Positions 1-7,526 of a stretch of 64,000 bases of DNA are shown here, piece by piece. Under the pieces are notes generated by a model. It was not told the DNA's origin, did not search any database, and worked only from the letters and a program-made list of their open reading frames with translations. Source of the stretch: Oerskovia sp042887685. GTDB taxonomy: Bacteria > Actinomycetota > Actinomycetes > Actinomycetales > Cellulomonadaceae. The stretch is from the NCBI RefSeq assembly GCF_042887685.1, contig NZ_JBHVOS010000008.1, forward strand, positions 62,001 to 126,000, read 5' to 3'. Positions within the stretch are counted from its first letter, which is position 1. The number at the start of each line of letters is the position of its first letter. The translations under genes were made by a program, and so were the position numbers.

Positions 1-1
1 G

Positions 2-274
2 CGCATCCGCGGGCGCGAGCGCCGCACGATCCTCGTCTCGGCGCACACCGGGCAGGGGATCGACGACCTGCTGCAGCTCATCTCCGACGAGCTGCCGCGA
101 CCCGACGTCTCGATCGACGTCGTGGTGCCCTACCACCGCGGCGACCTGGTCAACCGCGTGCACCTCACGGGCGAGATCGACCTCGAGGAGCACGTCGAGA
201 CCGGGACGCGCCTGCTGGGCCGCGTCGACGAAGGGCTCGCGCTCGAGCTCAACGCGGTGGCCGTCCGGGCCTAG
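2..274 (+). CDS. hflX: GTPase HflX, C-terminal 90 residues (5' end outside window)
   Basis: The gene enters from the left edge with no start in the window and ends at TAG 272-274. The visible piece begins just before the G5-like motif SAHTGQGIDDLL, followed by the short C-terminal domain typical of HflX (VVVPYHRGDLVNRVHLTG). HflX is a ribosome-associated GTPase that splits or rescues stalled 70S ribosomes under stress. The nucleotide-binding motifs G1-G4 would lie upstream and cannot be checked. The hflX-dinG-lexA neighbourhood is common in actinobacteria, which supports the call. Confidence 0.85.
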   Translation, partial: RIRGRERRTILVSAHTGQGIDDLLQLISDELPRPDVSIDVVVPYHRGDLVNRVHLTGEIDLEEHVETGTRLLGRVDEGLALELNAVAVRA

Positions 275-329
275 CCGTCCGCGGGGGCCACCGTCCCGGC
301 GCTCCATGAGCCCTGTCGGTGGCCCCACG

Positions 330-335
330 TAGACT
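330..335 (+). promoter_or_regulatory. -10 element of a probable leaderless dinG promoter
   Basis: TAGACT lies six bases before the GTG start at 342, so a transcript starting 6-7 nt downstream would begin at or next to the start codon. No Shine-Dalgarno sequence precedes the GTG and I see no convincing -35 hexamer. The same arrangement recurs at several other genes in the window. Confidence 0.45.
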
Positions 336-341
336 TCCGGG

Positions 342-2399
342 GTGCCCGAGGAGACCACCACCACCCTGACCACGGGCCCCGCGACCCCTGACGTCGAGGA
401 GCTGCTCGACCTCGCCGTCGGCGCCCTGGGCGGCGGCCGCCGCGCCGGGCAGCACCAGATGGCCGTGGACGTCGCGCGGACGATCGACGGGTCGGGCGGC
501 CCCGACCACCTGCTGGTCCAGGCCGGGACGGGTACCGGCAAGTCCCTCGGGTACCTCGTGCCGGCGGTGCGGCACGCCGTCTGCGAGGACGAGCGCGTCA
601 TCGTCTCGACCGCGACCCTCGCGCTCCAGCGCCAGATCATCACGCGCGACCTGCCGCTCGTCGCCCAGGCCGTCGCGGACCGCCTGCCGCGCCCCCCGCG
701 GATCGCGCTCCTCAAGGGCTGGCACAACTACCTGTGCCAGCACAAGATCGAGGGCGGCTACCCGGCCGACGAGCCCACGCTGTTCGACCTGCCCACTGGC
801 GGCGAGCGCGCGGGCGTCGCCGAGCACCCGGCGCCCGGTGCCGCGTCGGGGGCCGCGGCCCTGGGGGAGCAGGTCGTGCGCCTGCGCGAGTGGGCGCAGG
901 AGACCACGACCGGGGACCGGGACGACCTCGTGCCCGGCGTGTCCGACAAGGCGTGGCGCCAGGTCTCGGTCACGGCGCTCGAGTGCTTGGGCTCCAAGTG
1001 CCCGCTGATCGACGACTGCTTCCCCGACCAGGCCCGCACGAGCGCCCGGGAGGCCGACGTCGTCGTGACCAACCACGCCATGCTGGGCATCGCCGCGTCG
1101 GGGTCGCCCGGCGTGCTGCCCGAGCACGGTGTCGTGGTCGTCGACGAGGCGCACGAGCTCAGCGACCGCGTCACGGCCGCTGCGACCGCGGACCTCTCCG
1201 TGCCGATCATCGAGCACGCCGCGCGCCTCGCGCGCCGCCACGGCGGCGTCCAGACGACGGACCTCGACCTCGCGACGGGAGCGTTCGGGACCGTCGTCGC
1301 GTCGCTTCCCGCGGAGCGCTTCCCCGACGGCCTGCCCGACGACGCGCGCTCGGCCGTGGCCGCCGTCCGCGACGCCGCACGCACCGTGCTGAGCGCGCTC
1401 AAGCCCGACACCTCGGGCGGCCCGCAGGCCCAGCCGGACACCGGCATGAAGATGGCCCAGGCCACCATGCTCCAGGTCTTCGAGATCGCCGAGCGCATGG
1501 CCCAGGACCCCACGGGACACGACGTCCTGTGGTGCTCGCGCGCGGGCGACGACGGCCGGTGGAGCGGGGACGGCGTGAGCAAGCTCCACGCCGCGCCGCT
1601 CGCGGTCGCGGGCCTCATCCGCACGCACCTCCTGACCGAGCGCACGGGCGTCTTCACGTCGGCGACGCTCGCGCTCGGCGGCACGTTCGACCCCGTGGCC
1701 CGCTCGCTGGGCCTCGACGACGACGGTGCCACCTGGACCGGCGTGGACGTCGGCAGCCCGTTCGACTACCCCCAGCAGGGCATCCTCTACATCGCCAAGC
1801 ACCTGCCCCAGCCCGGTCGCGAGGCTGCCACGGACGGCCAGCTCGACGAGATCGCCGACCTCATCACAGCAGCCGGGGGCCGGACCCTCGGGCTCTTCTC
1901 CTCGCGCCGGGCGGCGCTCGCGGTAGCCGAGGCCATGCGCGAGCGTCTCGACGTCCCGATCCTGTGCCAGGGGGAGGACCAGCTGCCGACGCTCGTCAAG
2001 GAGTTCGCCGCGGACCCCGCGACGTGCCTGTTCGGCACGCTCTCGCTGTGGCAGGGCGTGGACGTCCCGGGCCCGAGCTGCCAGCTCGTCCTGATCGACC
2101 GGATCCCCTTCCCGCGTCCCGACGACCCCGTGAAGTCGGCCCGTGCCCGCGCGGTCGAGGCCGCGGGCGGCAACGGCTTCATGCAGGTCTCGGCGAACCA
2201 CGCCGCGCTGCTGCTCGCGCAGGGGGCGGGACGGCTCATCCGCTCGACCGCCGACCGCGGGGTGGTCGCGGTCCTCGACCCGCGCCTGGCGACCGCCCGC
2301 TACGGCTCCTACCTCACGAGGTCGATGCCGGACTTCTGGACCACGACCGACCGCCGTGTCGTCCTCTCTGCGCTCGAGCGCCTGTCCGCCCTAGGCTGA
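342..2399 (+). CDS. dinG: ATP-dependent helicase, DinG/XPD family
   Basis: A 685-residue superfamily 2 helicase of the XPD/DinG type, which unwinds DNA 5' to 3' and can resolve R-loops and other structures. Walker A is AGTGTGKS (61-68) and the Walker B box is DEAH (268-271). Four cysteines, C132, C215, C220 and C226 (the last three in the run ECLGSKCPLIDDC), are placed as the 4Fe-4S ligands of this family, so the cluster is probably intact. The C-terminal motif region GAGRLIRS is present. The GTG start is supported by the adjacent TAGACT. It is a single gene between hflX and ldh. Confidence 0.88.
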   Translation: MPEETTTTLTTGPATPDVEELLDLAVGALGGGRRAGQHQMAVDVARTIDGSGGPDHLLVQAGTGTGKSLGYLVPAVRHAVCEDERVIVSTATLALQRQIITRDLPLVAQAVADRLPRPPRIALLKGWHNYLCQHKIEGGYPADEPTLFDLPTGGERAGVAEHPAPGAASGAAALGEQVVRLREWAQETTTGDRDDLVPGVSDKAWRQVSVTALECLGSKCPLIDDCFPDQARTSAREADVVVTNHAMLGIAASGSPGVLPEHGVVVVDEAHELSDRVTAAATADLSVPIIEHAARLARRHGGVQTTDLDLATGAFGTVVASLPAERFPDGLPDDARSAVAAVRDAARTVLSALKPDTSGGPQAQPDTGMKMAQATMLQVFEIAERMAQDPTGHDVLWCSRAGDDGRWSGDGVSKLHAAPLAVAGLIRTHLLTERTGVFTSATLALGGTFDPVARSLGLDDDGATWTGVDVGSPFDYPQQGILYIAKHLPQPGREAATDGQLDEIADLITAAGGRTLGLFSSRRAALAVAEAMRERLDVPILCQGEDQLPTLVKEFAADPATCLFGTLSLWQGVDVPGPSCQLVLIDRIPFPRPDDPVKSARARAVEAAGGNGFMQVSANHAALLLAQGAGRLIRSTADRGVVAVLDPRLATARYGSYLTRSMPDFWTTTDRRVVLSALERLSALG

Positions 2400-2478
2400 G
2401 ACCTGGCAGTCCACGCAAACGGACGTCGCGACGCTCGTGCAGCGACCGACGCCGTGCGCTCAACGTCCAGGAGGCACA

Positions 2479-3432
2479 GTGCCCGCCCGTACCACCAAGC
2501 TCGCGATCGTCGGCGCAGGTTCCGTCGGATCGACCCTCGCCTACGCGGCGCTCATGCGTGGAGCCGCTCACACCGTGAGCCTGCTCGACATCAACAGGAC
2601 CAAGGTCGAGGCCGAGGTCCTCGACCTCCAGCACGGCATCCAGTTCATGCCCATGGCCAAGGTCGAGGGCTCCGACGACGTCGCGGTGTGCGCCGACGCC
2701 GACGTCGTGGTCTTCACGGCCGGTGCCAAGCAGAAGCCCGGACAGACGCGCCTCGACCTCGCCGAGGCGACGATCTCGCTCGTGCGCAAGATCCTGCCCG
2801 GGCTCGTCGAGGTCGCCCCCAACGCCGTCTACATCATGGTGACGAACCCGGTCGACGTGGTGACGTACGCGGCCCTCAAGTACTCGGGCCTGCCGCCGAA
2901 CCAGCTCTTCGGGAGCGGCACGGTCCTGGACTCGTCCCGGCTGCGCTTCCTGGTCGCGCAGCACTGCGGCGTCGCGGTGCAGAACGTGCACGCGTACATC
3001 GCCGGGGAGCACGGGGACAGCGAGATCCCGCTCTGGAGCTCTGCGACGATCAGCGGGGTGCCGCTGCTCGAGTGGCAGGGGCTGAAGGGGCGGGGGCCGC
3101 TCACGGCCGAGGTGCGCGAGGACATCGCGCACGAGGTCGTGCAGTCGGCCTACCGCATCATCGAGGGCAAGGGGGCGACCAACTACGCGGTCGCGCTCGC
3201 CGCGACCCGCATCATCGAGGCCGTGCTCGACGACGAGCACCGGGTCCTGCCGGTGTCCTCGCTCCTCGAGGACTTCCACGGGATCAACGACGTCTGCCTC
3301 TCCGTCCCGTCGCTGCTCGAGCGGCGAGGGTGCGGTGAGCGGATCGAGGTCCCGCTGTCCGACCACGAGCTCGCCGGACTCCGCGCGTCCGCGGAGTCGG
3401 TCCGGGCAGTGGCCAAGAGCTTCGGGCTGTAG
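2479..3432 (+). CDS. ldh: L-lactate dehydrogenase
   Basis: A 317-residue NAD-dependent L-lactate dehydrogenase, interconverting pyruvate and lactate in the cytoplasm. The Rossmann motif GAGSVG is at residues 12-17 and the catalytic histidine is H178 in GEHGDSEIPLWS. The substrate-loop region TRLDLAEA is also recognisable. I start at GTG 2479 because AGGAGG sits just upstream (2469-2474). The reading frame stays open for 14 more codons to an ATG at 2437, but that extension is poor in family-like sequence. The gene ends in a strong bidirectional hairpin shared with the convergent lexA. Malate dehydrogenase is the main alternative, but length and active-site context favour LDH. Confidence 0.93.
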   Translation: MPARTTKLAIVGAGSVGSTLAYAALMRGAAHTVSLLDINRTKVEAEVLDLQHGIQFMPMAKVEGSDDVAVCADADVVVFTAGAKQKPGQTRLDLAEATISLVRKILPGLVEVAPNAVYIMVTNPVDVVTYAALKYSGLPPNQLFGSGTVLDSSRLRFLVAQHCGVAVQNVHAYIAGEHGDSEIPLWSSATISGVPLLEWQGLKGRGPLTAEVREDIAHEVVQSAYRIIEGKGATNYAVALAATRIIEAVLDDEHRVLPVSSLLEDFHGINDVCLSVPSLLERRGCGERIEVPLSDHELAGLRASAESVRAVAKSFGL

Positions 3433-3462
3433 CCGTCTTCCCGGTGCCCGCGGAGGGCACCG

Positions 3463-3509
3463 GGCACGACGAAGGGGACGACCCGCCGGGCCGTCCCCTT
3501 CGTCATGCC
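3463..3509. terminator. Bidirectional terminator between ldh and lexA
   Basis: Arms 3463-3480 and 3492-3509 form an 18-bp stem with a single G-T wobble and an 11-nt loop, centred between two convergent genes. No clear T-tract follows, which is usual at this GC content. Confidence 0.75.
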
Positions 3510-3549
3510 CGCCGACGCTGGCCGCGACACGGCCACCGTGCCGGTGTGC

Positions 3550-4299
3550 TCAGAGGCTCCGCAGGACCGAGACGACCCGACCGAGGATCTGGGCGTCGTC
3601 CCCCGAGATGGGCCGGTACGCCGCGTTGTGCGGCATGAGCCACACGTGCTTGTCGATGCGCTTGAACGTCTTGACGGTCGCCTCACCGTCGATCATCGCC
3701 GCGACGATCTCCCCGTTCTCGGCGACGGGCTGGCGGCGCACCACGACCCAGTCACCGTCGCAGATCGCAGCGTCGATCATCGAGTCGCCGGCCACGCGGA
3801 GGAGGAAGAGCTCACCGTCCCCCACGAGCTGGCGGGGGAGCGGGAAGACGTCCTCGACCACCTGCTCGGCCAGGATGGGGCCACCGGCCGCGATGCGTCC
3901 CACGACGGGCACGTACGACGGCGTGGGGCGCTCGGGCGAGTCCTCCGACGCGTCGATGCCCTCGACGCGCGGGAAGGCGCTGCCGGGGAGTGCGGCGATC
4001 GTCCGCGCGTCGTCGTGCTGGACGACCTCGATCGCGCGCGGGCGGTTCGGGTCGCGGCGCAGGTACCCCTTGCGCTCGAGCGTCGTGAGCTGGTGCTTGA
4101 CGCTCGAGGGGCTCGTGAGGCCCACGGCCTCGCCGATCTCGCGCATGCTCGGCGGATAGCCCCGCTGGTCGACCGACGCGCGGATCGTCTCGAGCACGAG
4201 GCGCTGGCGCGGTGTGAGACCGTCGCCGCCCGTCGTGCCGTCGGGCAGCTCGTGCACCTTCGCGAGCCTGCCCGTGGTGTCGGCCACCCGTCCCGCCAT
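3550..4299 (-). CDS. lexA: SOS repressor LexA
   Basis: A 249-residue LexA. The N-terminal winged helix (about 30-92) has the recognition region SMREIGEAVGLTSPSSVKHQ. The self-cleavage site is A138-G139 (GRIAAGG), the catalytic serine is S173 (GDSM) and the lysine is K210 (ATVKTF), so it should autocleave when RecA is activated. The start is ATG 4299, preceded by GGAG. An upstream in-frame extension of 59 codons lacks family sequence and crosses the operator region, so I rejected it. LexA-like boxes at 4481-4561 probably give autoregulation as well as control of the divergent LysM gene. Confidence 0.95.
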   Translation of the reverse strand: MAGRVADTTGRLAKVHELPDGTTGGDGLTPRQRLVLETIRASVDQRGYPPSMREIGEAVGLTSPSSVKHQLTTLERKGYLRRDPNRPRAIEVVQHDDARTIAALPGSAFPRVEGIDASEDSPERPTPSYVPVVGRIAAGGPILAEQVVEDVFPLPRQLVGDGELFLLRVAGDSMIDAAICDGDWVVVRRQPVAENGEIVAAMIDGEATVKTFKRIDKHVWLMPHNAAYRPISGDDAQILGRVVSVLRSL

Positions 4300-4480
4300 C
4301 GTCGTCTCCGCCCTGCTCGGCCGTCTCGGTCCCTGTCCTGCGAGCGGCACCGTGAGCGGCACCGGCTCTGACGTGGCCGACCGGGCTCTCGTCAGCCCGT
4401 GCGCGGGGAGCCGCGCCACGAGCGTCCGACATATCGGACGACCAGTACTCGAACAGCGTAGGTCACCGGGCGACACGAAT

Positions 4481-4494
4481 CAAACACATGTTCG
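4481..4494. promoter_or_regulatory. LexA (SOS) box 1, lexA/LysM intergenic region
   Basis: CAAACACATGTTCG differs from the actinobacterial SOS box CGAAC-N4-GTTCG at one base of the left half-site. It is the site nearest lexA. Confidence 0.65.
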
Positions 4495-4532
4495 AGCATG
4501 TCTCGACATTCGCTCCCGACGGTGATAGAAAT

Positions 4533-4546
4533 CGTACAGATGTTCG
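4533..4546. promoter_or_regulatory. LexA (SOS) box 2
   Basis: CGTACAGATGTTCG has a perfect right half-site and one mismatch in the left half-site. Its centre is 15 bp from box 3. Confidence 0.6.
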
Positions 4547-4547
4547 A

Positions 4548-4561
4548 CGTACAGGTGTTCG
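4548..4561. promoter_or_regulatory. LexA (SOS) box 3
   Basis: CGTACAGGTGTTCG has a perfect right half-site and one left mismatch. It is almost a copy of box 2 and lies 47 bp before the LysM start codon, suggesting tandem LexA dimers over that promoter. Confidence 0.6.
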
Positions 4562-4608
4562 AACCGACCGGGGAAGGCGGTTCGGGCGCCACGGGCGAAG
4601 GAGTGGGA

Positions 4609-4986
4609 ATGAGTGCGATCAGTGCGATGGGCGCTTCCGATGGCTGGCGCGTCGAGCGACGGCCCGGCACGCAGGTCGAGGCTCCGCTGAGGCTGACGGC
4701 GCGGGGACGCCTCGTGCTCGTCCTGCTCGTCGCGGCGGTCGTCGCGCTCGGGGCCCTGTGGGGCGCTCGTGCGGTCGCGTCCGGGCCGGGCGAACCGGTC
4801 GAGGTGCGGATCCACGTCGTCCAGGCGGGGGAGACGCTGTGGCAGCACGCCTCGGCCCTGGCTGCGGGGGGACGCGACGTCCGCGACGTCATGGCGGACC
4901 TCGCCGAGCTCAACAATCTGTCCTCGACCGGGCTGCAGGTCGGTCAGCAGCTCCTGCTCCCGGTCGACCCGGACTTCGGGCGCTGA
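4609..4986 (+). CDS. LysM membrane protein, probable SOS-induced division inhibitor
   Basis: A 125-residue protein with a short cytoplasmic N-terminus, one membrane helix (about 35-56, rich in L, V and A) and a LysM domain (about 68-118, beginning IHVVQAGETLWQHAS and ending VGQQLLLPVD) that would bind peptidoglycan outside the membrane. The start ATG 4609 has GAAGGAG upstream. A longer frame to 4498 would overlap the LexA boxes and is unlikely. Topology, size and divergence from lexA match YneA (Bacillus), DivS (Corynebacterium) and ChiZ/Rv2719c (Mycobacterium), which delay division after DNA damage. The function is inferred from this context; sequence similarity beyond LysM is low. Confidence 0.8.
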   Translation: MSAISAMGASDGWRVERRPGTQVEAPLRLTARGRLVLVLLVAAVVALGALWGARAVASGPGEPVEVRIHVVQAGETLWQHASALAAGGRDVRDVMADLAELNNLSSTGLQVGQQLLLPVDPDFGR

Positions 4987-5116
4987 CCCGCGGCACGCTG
5001 ACTCGAGGCGCGTCGACCCGCGGCGCGGGCCTGTGCTGCGGCGGTCCGGGTGGGCCGGGGGTCGGTTCGAACCCAGACGGCTCGTCGGGCGACGTGAGGC
5101 CTCTCGGCGTCAGGGC

Positions 5117-5148
5117 TTGCGCGATTGCATTAGGTTCCCCTAAGTTAG
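5117..5148 (+). promoter_or_regulatory. Promoter with DtxR/IdeR-like palindrome over the -10
   Basis: TTGCGC (5117-5122), an 18-bp spacer and TAAGTT (5141-5146) form a plausible sigma-A promoter. The bases 5130-5148 match the iron-regulator consensus TTAGGTTAGGCTAACCTAA at 13 of 19 positions, with a TTAGG/CCTAA inverted repeat. Iron control is inference. Confidence 0.35.
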
Positions 5149-5152
5149 TACT

Positions 5153-5308
5153 GCCTCACCAACCCGGCTGGGGGGTCGGTCGGTGAGGGGGAGACGCGCC
5201 ACGCGCGTCTCCGCAGTTGCGTCGACGTCAGCGAGGCGAGTCGCGGACGTGAGATGGGGACGGGGGCGTCCCGACGGAGGTGGCCGGTCATCGGCCACCT
5301 CCGTTCTC
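5153..5308 (+). ncRNA. Candidate small RNA or nrdR leader with two hairpins
   Basis: Downstream of the 5117-5148 promoter the DNA is non-coding but has a perfect 10-bp hairpin (5190-5212) and a perfect 12-bp hairpin (5275-5303) followed by TTCTCAT, as in an intrinsic terminator. A transcript of about 150 nt is therefore possible. No known RNA family is recognised. It might instead be a structured nrdR leader or simply the LysM terminator region. Confidence 0.25.
5275..5303 (+). terminator. Terminator-like hairpin
   Basis: A perfect 12-bp inverted repeat (5275-5286 and 5292-5303) with a 5-nt loop, followed by TTCTC. It could end transcription from the LysM gene or from the candidate small RNA. 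Confidence 0.5.
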
Positions 5309-5372
5309 ATGTGCCATGACACATCTCTCAGGGGCCAGTACGCATCGTGACCGTCCTGCGAGGCGAGGCGCC

Positions 5373-5402
5373 TTGCGCCCTGTCGAGGTCGAGACATAGG
5401 TT
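5373..5402 (+). promoter_or_regulatory. Probable nrdR promoter
   Basis: TTGCGC (5373-5378), 18-bp spacer and TAGGTT (5397-5402), about 65 bp before the nrdR start. The same -35 hexamer and spacer length occur at 5117-5146. Confidence 0.4.
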
Positions 5403-5467
5403 CGGGACGCACCGTTCCGCGGCGTCCGCCCCGGAAGCCTCGCGCAGACCCACAGGAGTATCGCCTC

Positions 5468-5998
5468 ATGCACTGTCCGTTCTGCCGGCACGCGGACTCA
5501 CGGGTCGTCGACTCGCGCACCTCCGACGACGGTGCGTCCATCCGTCGTCGCAGGCAGTGCCCGGCGTGCAACCGCCGCTTCACCACGATCGAGACGGCGA
5601 GCCTGTCGGTCGTCAAGCGCTCGGGCGTGACCGAGCCCTTCAGCAGGGAGAAGATCGTCACGGGCGTCCGCAAGGCCTGCCAGGGGCGCCCCGTGAACGA
5701 GGACGACCTCGCCGTGCTGGCGCAGAAGGTCGAGGAGTCGCTCCGGGCCGGGGGGAGCGCGGAGCTGGACGCCTACGAGATCGGCCTCGCGATCCTCGGG
5801 CCTCTCCGAGAGCTCGACGAGGTCGCCTACCTGCGTTTCGCGAGCGTCTACCAGGCCTTCGACTCGCTCGAGGACTTCGAGACCGCGATCAACTCGCTCC
5901 GGGCCGAGCGCGAGGAACGCGCGGCGACCTTCGGCGGGGCGGGGGCGCGCCCGACGGGTGACGAGCCCGCCGACGACGTGGTGCCCGACCTGGCCTGA
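5468..5998 (+). CDS. nrdR: Transcriptional repressor NrdR
   Basis: A 176-residue NrdR, the zinc-ribbon/ATP-cone repressor that senses ATP and dATP and controls ribonucleotide reductase genes. Zinc ligands C3, C6, C31 and C34 are all present (HCPFCRH and QCPACNRRF), followed by the ATP cone (about 49-139). The last ~25 residues are a variable tail. AGGAG at 5455-5459 supports the ATG. Ribonucleotide reductase genes are not adjacent in this window; an aldo/keto reductase on the other strand follows instead. Confidence 0.96.
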   Translation: MHCPFCRHADSRVVDSRTSDDGASIRRRRQCPACNRRFTTIETASLSVVKRSGVTEPFSREKIVTGVRKACQGRPVNEDDLAVLAQKVEESLRAGGSAELDAYEIGLAILGPLRELDEVAYLRFASVYQAFDSLEDFETAINSLRAEREERAATFGGAGARPTGDEPADDVVPDLA

Positions 5999-6041
5999 GC
6001 CGTCGGGCATGGTCCGCCGCCGGTTCCCCGGGGTCGACCGG

Positions 6042-7118
6042 CTAGAGGTCGCTCGAGCGGGCTGCCCAAATGTTGATCCCCGTGTCCAGGGGACGGCGGC
6101 TCCCGTCGGGGGCGACCTCGGTCGTCACGGCGTCGACGGCTGCCAGCTCGTCGTCCGTGAACGGCGGCGCACCGAGCGCTGCGAGGTTCTCGTCCACCTG
6201 GGCGGTCGTCCGGGCACCCACGAGGACCGACGTGACGCGCGGGTCGCGCAGCGTCCAGGCGATCGCGGTCCGGGCGAGGGGTTCCCCGCGACGGTTCGCG
6301 ACCTCGCGCAGCGCGCGGATCCTCGCGAGGTTCTCGGGGGCTAGGTGCTCGGGACGCAACGAGACCGAGCGGGCAGCGCGCGAGTCGGGTGGTACGCCGT
6401 CGAGATACCGGTCGGAGAGCATGCCCTGGGCCAGCGGCGAGAAGACGATCAACCCGGTCCCCGAGTCGCCCGCGACGTCGAGCAGGGTGCGGCCACCCTG
6501 GCCGGGCGCCTCGATCCACCGGTTCAGCATCGAGTACGACGGTTGGTGCAGCACCAGGGGAAGGCCGAGGTCGTCCGCGACCGCGAGGGCCTCGCTCGTG
6601 CGTTCGGCAGAGTACGAGGAGATGGCCGCGTAGGTGGCCCGCCCCGAGGAGACCGCCGTGGCGAGCGCGCCGATCGTCTCGTGGAGCGGGGTCGTCGGGT
6701 CGAACCGGTGGGAGTAGAAGACGTCGACGTGGTCGGTGCCGAGGCGGCGCAGCGACGCGTCGAGCGACGACAGCAGGTACTTGCGCGACCCGCCCTCCCC
6801 GTACGGCCCGGGGCCCATGCGGTAGCCCGCCTTGGTCGAGACCAGGAGCTCGTCGCGGTGCCCTCGGAGGTCGTTCGCCAGGACGCGCCCGAAGGCGGCC
6901 TCCGCAGAACCCGGCGGCGGGCCGTAGTTGTTCGCGAGGTCGAAGTGCACGATGCCGCGCTCGTACGCGTGCAGGACCAGCTCACGCTGCGCCGAGTACG
7001 GGGTCGCTTCCCCGAAGTTCTGCCAGAGCCCGAGGGAGAGGCGGGGGAGGACCAGACCGGAGCGCCCGGCGCGGGCGAACGGCATCCCGGAGCCCGGCTC
7101 CGGCGCTTTGTGCGACAT
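6042..7118 (-). CDS. Aldo/keto reductase, L-glyceraldehyde 3-phosphate reductase (YghZ) type
   Basis: A 358-residue TIM-barrel NADPH-dependent oxidoreductase. The catalytic tetrad is visible as D in FDLANNYG, Y in the same motif, K in STKAGY and H in YSHRFD. The stretch MGPGPYGEGGSRKYLL is characteristic of the YghZ/AKR14 group, which reduces L-glyceraldehyde 3-phosphate and methylglyoxal. The exact substrate here is unknown. ATG 7118 is preferred over a longer open frame because TACGGT lies six bases upstream, a leaderless-type -10. Confidence 0.85.
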   Translation of the reverse strand: MSHKAPEPGSGMPFARAGRSGLVLPRLSLGLWQNFGEATPYSAQRELVLHAYERGIVHFDLANNYGPPPGSAEAAFGRVLANDLRGHRDELLVSTKAGYRMGPGPYGEGGSRKYLLSSLDASLRRLGTDHVDVFYSHRFDPTTPLHETIGALATAVSSGRATYAAISSYSAERTSEALAVADDLGLPLVLHQPSYSMLNRWIEAPGQGGRTLLDVAGDSGTGLIVFSPLAQGMLSDRYLDGVPPDSRAARSVSLRPEHLAPENLARIRALREVANRRGEPLARTAIAWTLRDPRVTSVLVGARTTAQVDENLAALGAPPFTDDELAAVDAVTTEVAPDGSRRPLDTGINIWAARSSDL

Positions 7119-7124
7119 GTCTCG

Positions 7125-7130
7125 ACCGTA
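7125..7130 (-). promoter_or_regulatory. -10 element of a probable leaderless aldo/keto reductase promoter
   Basis: On the minus strand TACGGT is separated from ATG 7118 by six bases, with no Shine-Dalgarno sequence. Confidence 0.45.
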
Positions 7131-7230
7131 CCCGGTCGTATTCGCTGGCGTTACCCCGCCGGGTGCGACAGGCTGGGGCACGGGAGCGCCCGACGGCGCA
7201 CCTGTACCACCGAGAGAAGGAGGCCCGCCG

Positions 7231-7422
7231 ATGACGACGTCGAAGGACGAGACACCCGGGACCACGCCCAGCGAGGACGCCAAGGCGAAGTTCCGCGAGG
7301 CGCTGGACCGCAAGAACGCCGCGAGCCACCGCACCGCGGACGCAGGCTCGAACACGGGCTCGGTCCACGGGTCGGAGACCGTCGGACCTGTGCAGCGCAC
7401 GTTCCGCCGCAAGTCCGGCTGA
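7231..7422 (+). CDS. DUF5302 small protein
   Basis: A 63-residue hydrophilic protein of unknown function with a perfect AGAAGGAGG ribosome-binding site (7214-7222). It resembles the actinobacterial DUF5302 family: an acidic N-terminus, a central KAKFREALDRKN helix and the conserved C-terminal run QRTFRRKSG. No membrane helix or cysteines. It is followed by an exceptionally long perfect hairpin. Confidence 0.75.
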   Translation: MTTSKDETPGTTPSEDAKAKFREALDRKNAASHRTADAGSNTGSVHGSETVGPVQRTFRRKSG

Positions 7423-7453
7423 GTGTCGGCCGGGAACCGGGAGGTTCCCCCGC

Positions 7454-7518
7454 ACCCGCACAGCATGAGGAAGGGGACCAGCCCGACGGGCTGGTCCCCT
7501 TCCTCATGCTGTGCGGGT
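7454..7518. terminator. 31-bp perfect-stem bidirectional terminator
   Basis: Arms 7454-7484 and 7488-7518 are perfect reverse complements around a GAC loop, between convergent DUF5302 and serA genes. This is the longest perfect inverted repeat I found in the window. Confidence 0.8.
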
Positions 7519-7526
7519 TGCCCCGG

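Larger units (their letters stand above)
4987..5467 (+). other. 481-bp intergenic region before nrdR
   Basis: No protein-coding gene is supported here. The stretch holds a promoter-like pair with an iron-box-like palindrome (5117-5148), two strong hairpins (5190-5212 and 5275-5303), an inverted repeat ATGTG-N6-CACAT (5309-5324) and a probable nrdR promoter (5373-5402). I found no recognisable cobalamin riboswitch. Confidence 0.7.

Noticed and set aside
249..2201. 650-residue open frame on the minus strand, opposite dinG
   Set aside because: It is antisense to a convincing DinG gene, has Arg/Gly/Ala/Val-biased low-complexity sequence and no domain, as expected for a shadow in high-GC DNA.
4498..4608. 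N-terminal extension of the LysM protein to ATG 4498
   Set aside because: It would translate through two LexA boxes; ATG 4609 has a good ribosome-binding site.
4987..5467. Cobalamin riboswitch before nrdR
   Set aside because: The conserved B12-box is not visible and nrdJ is not downstream; only hairpins and promoter-like elements are seen.
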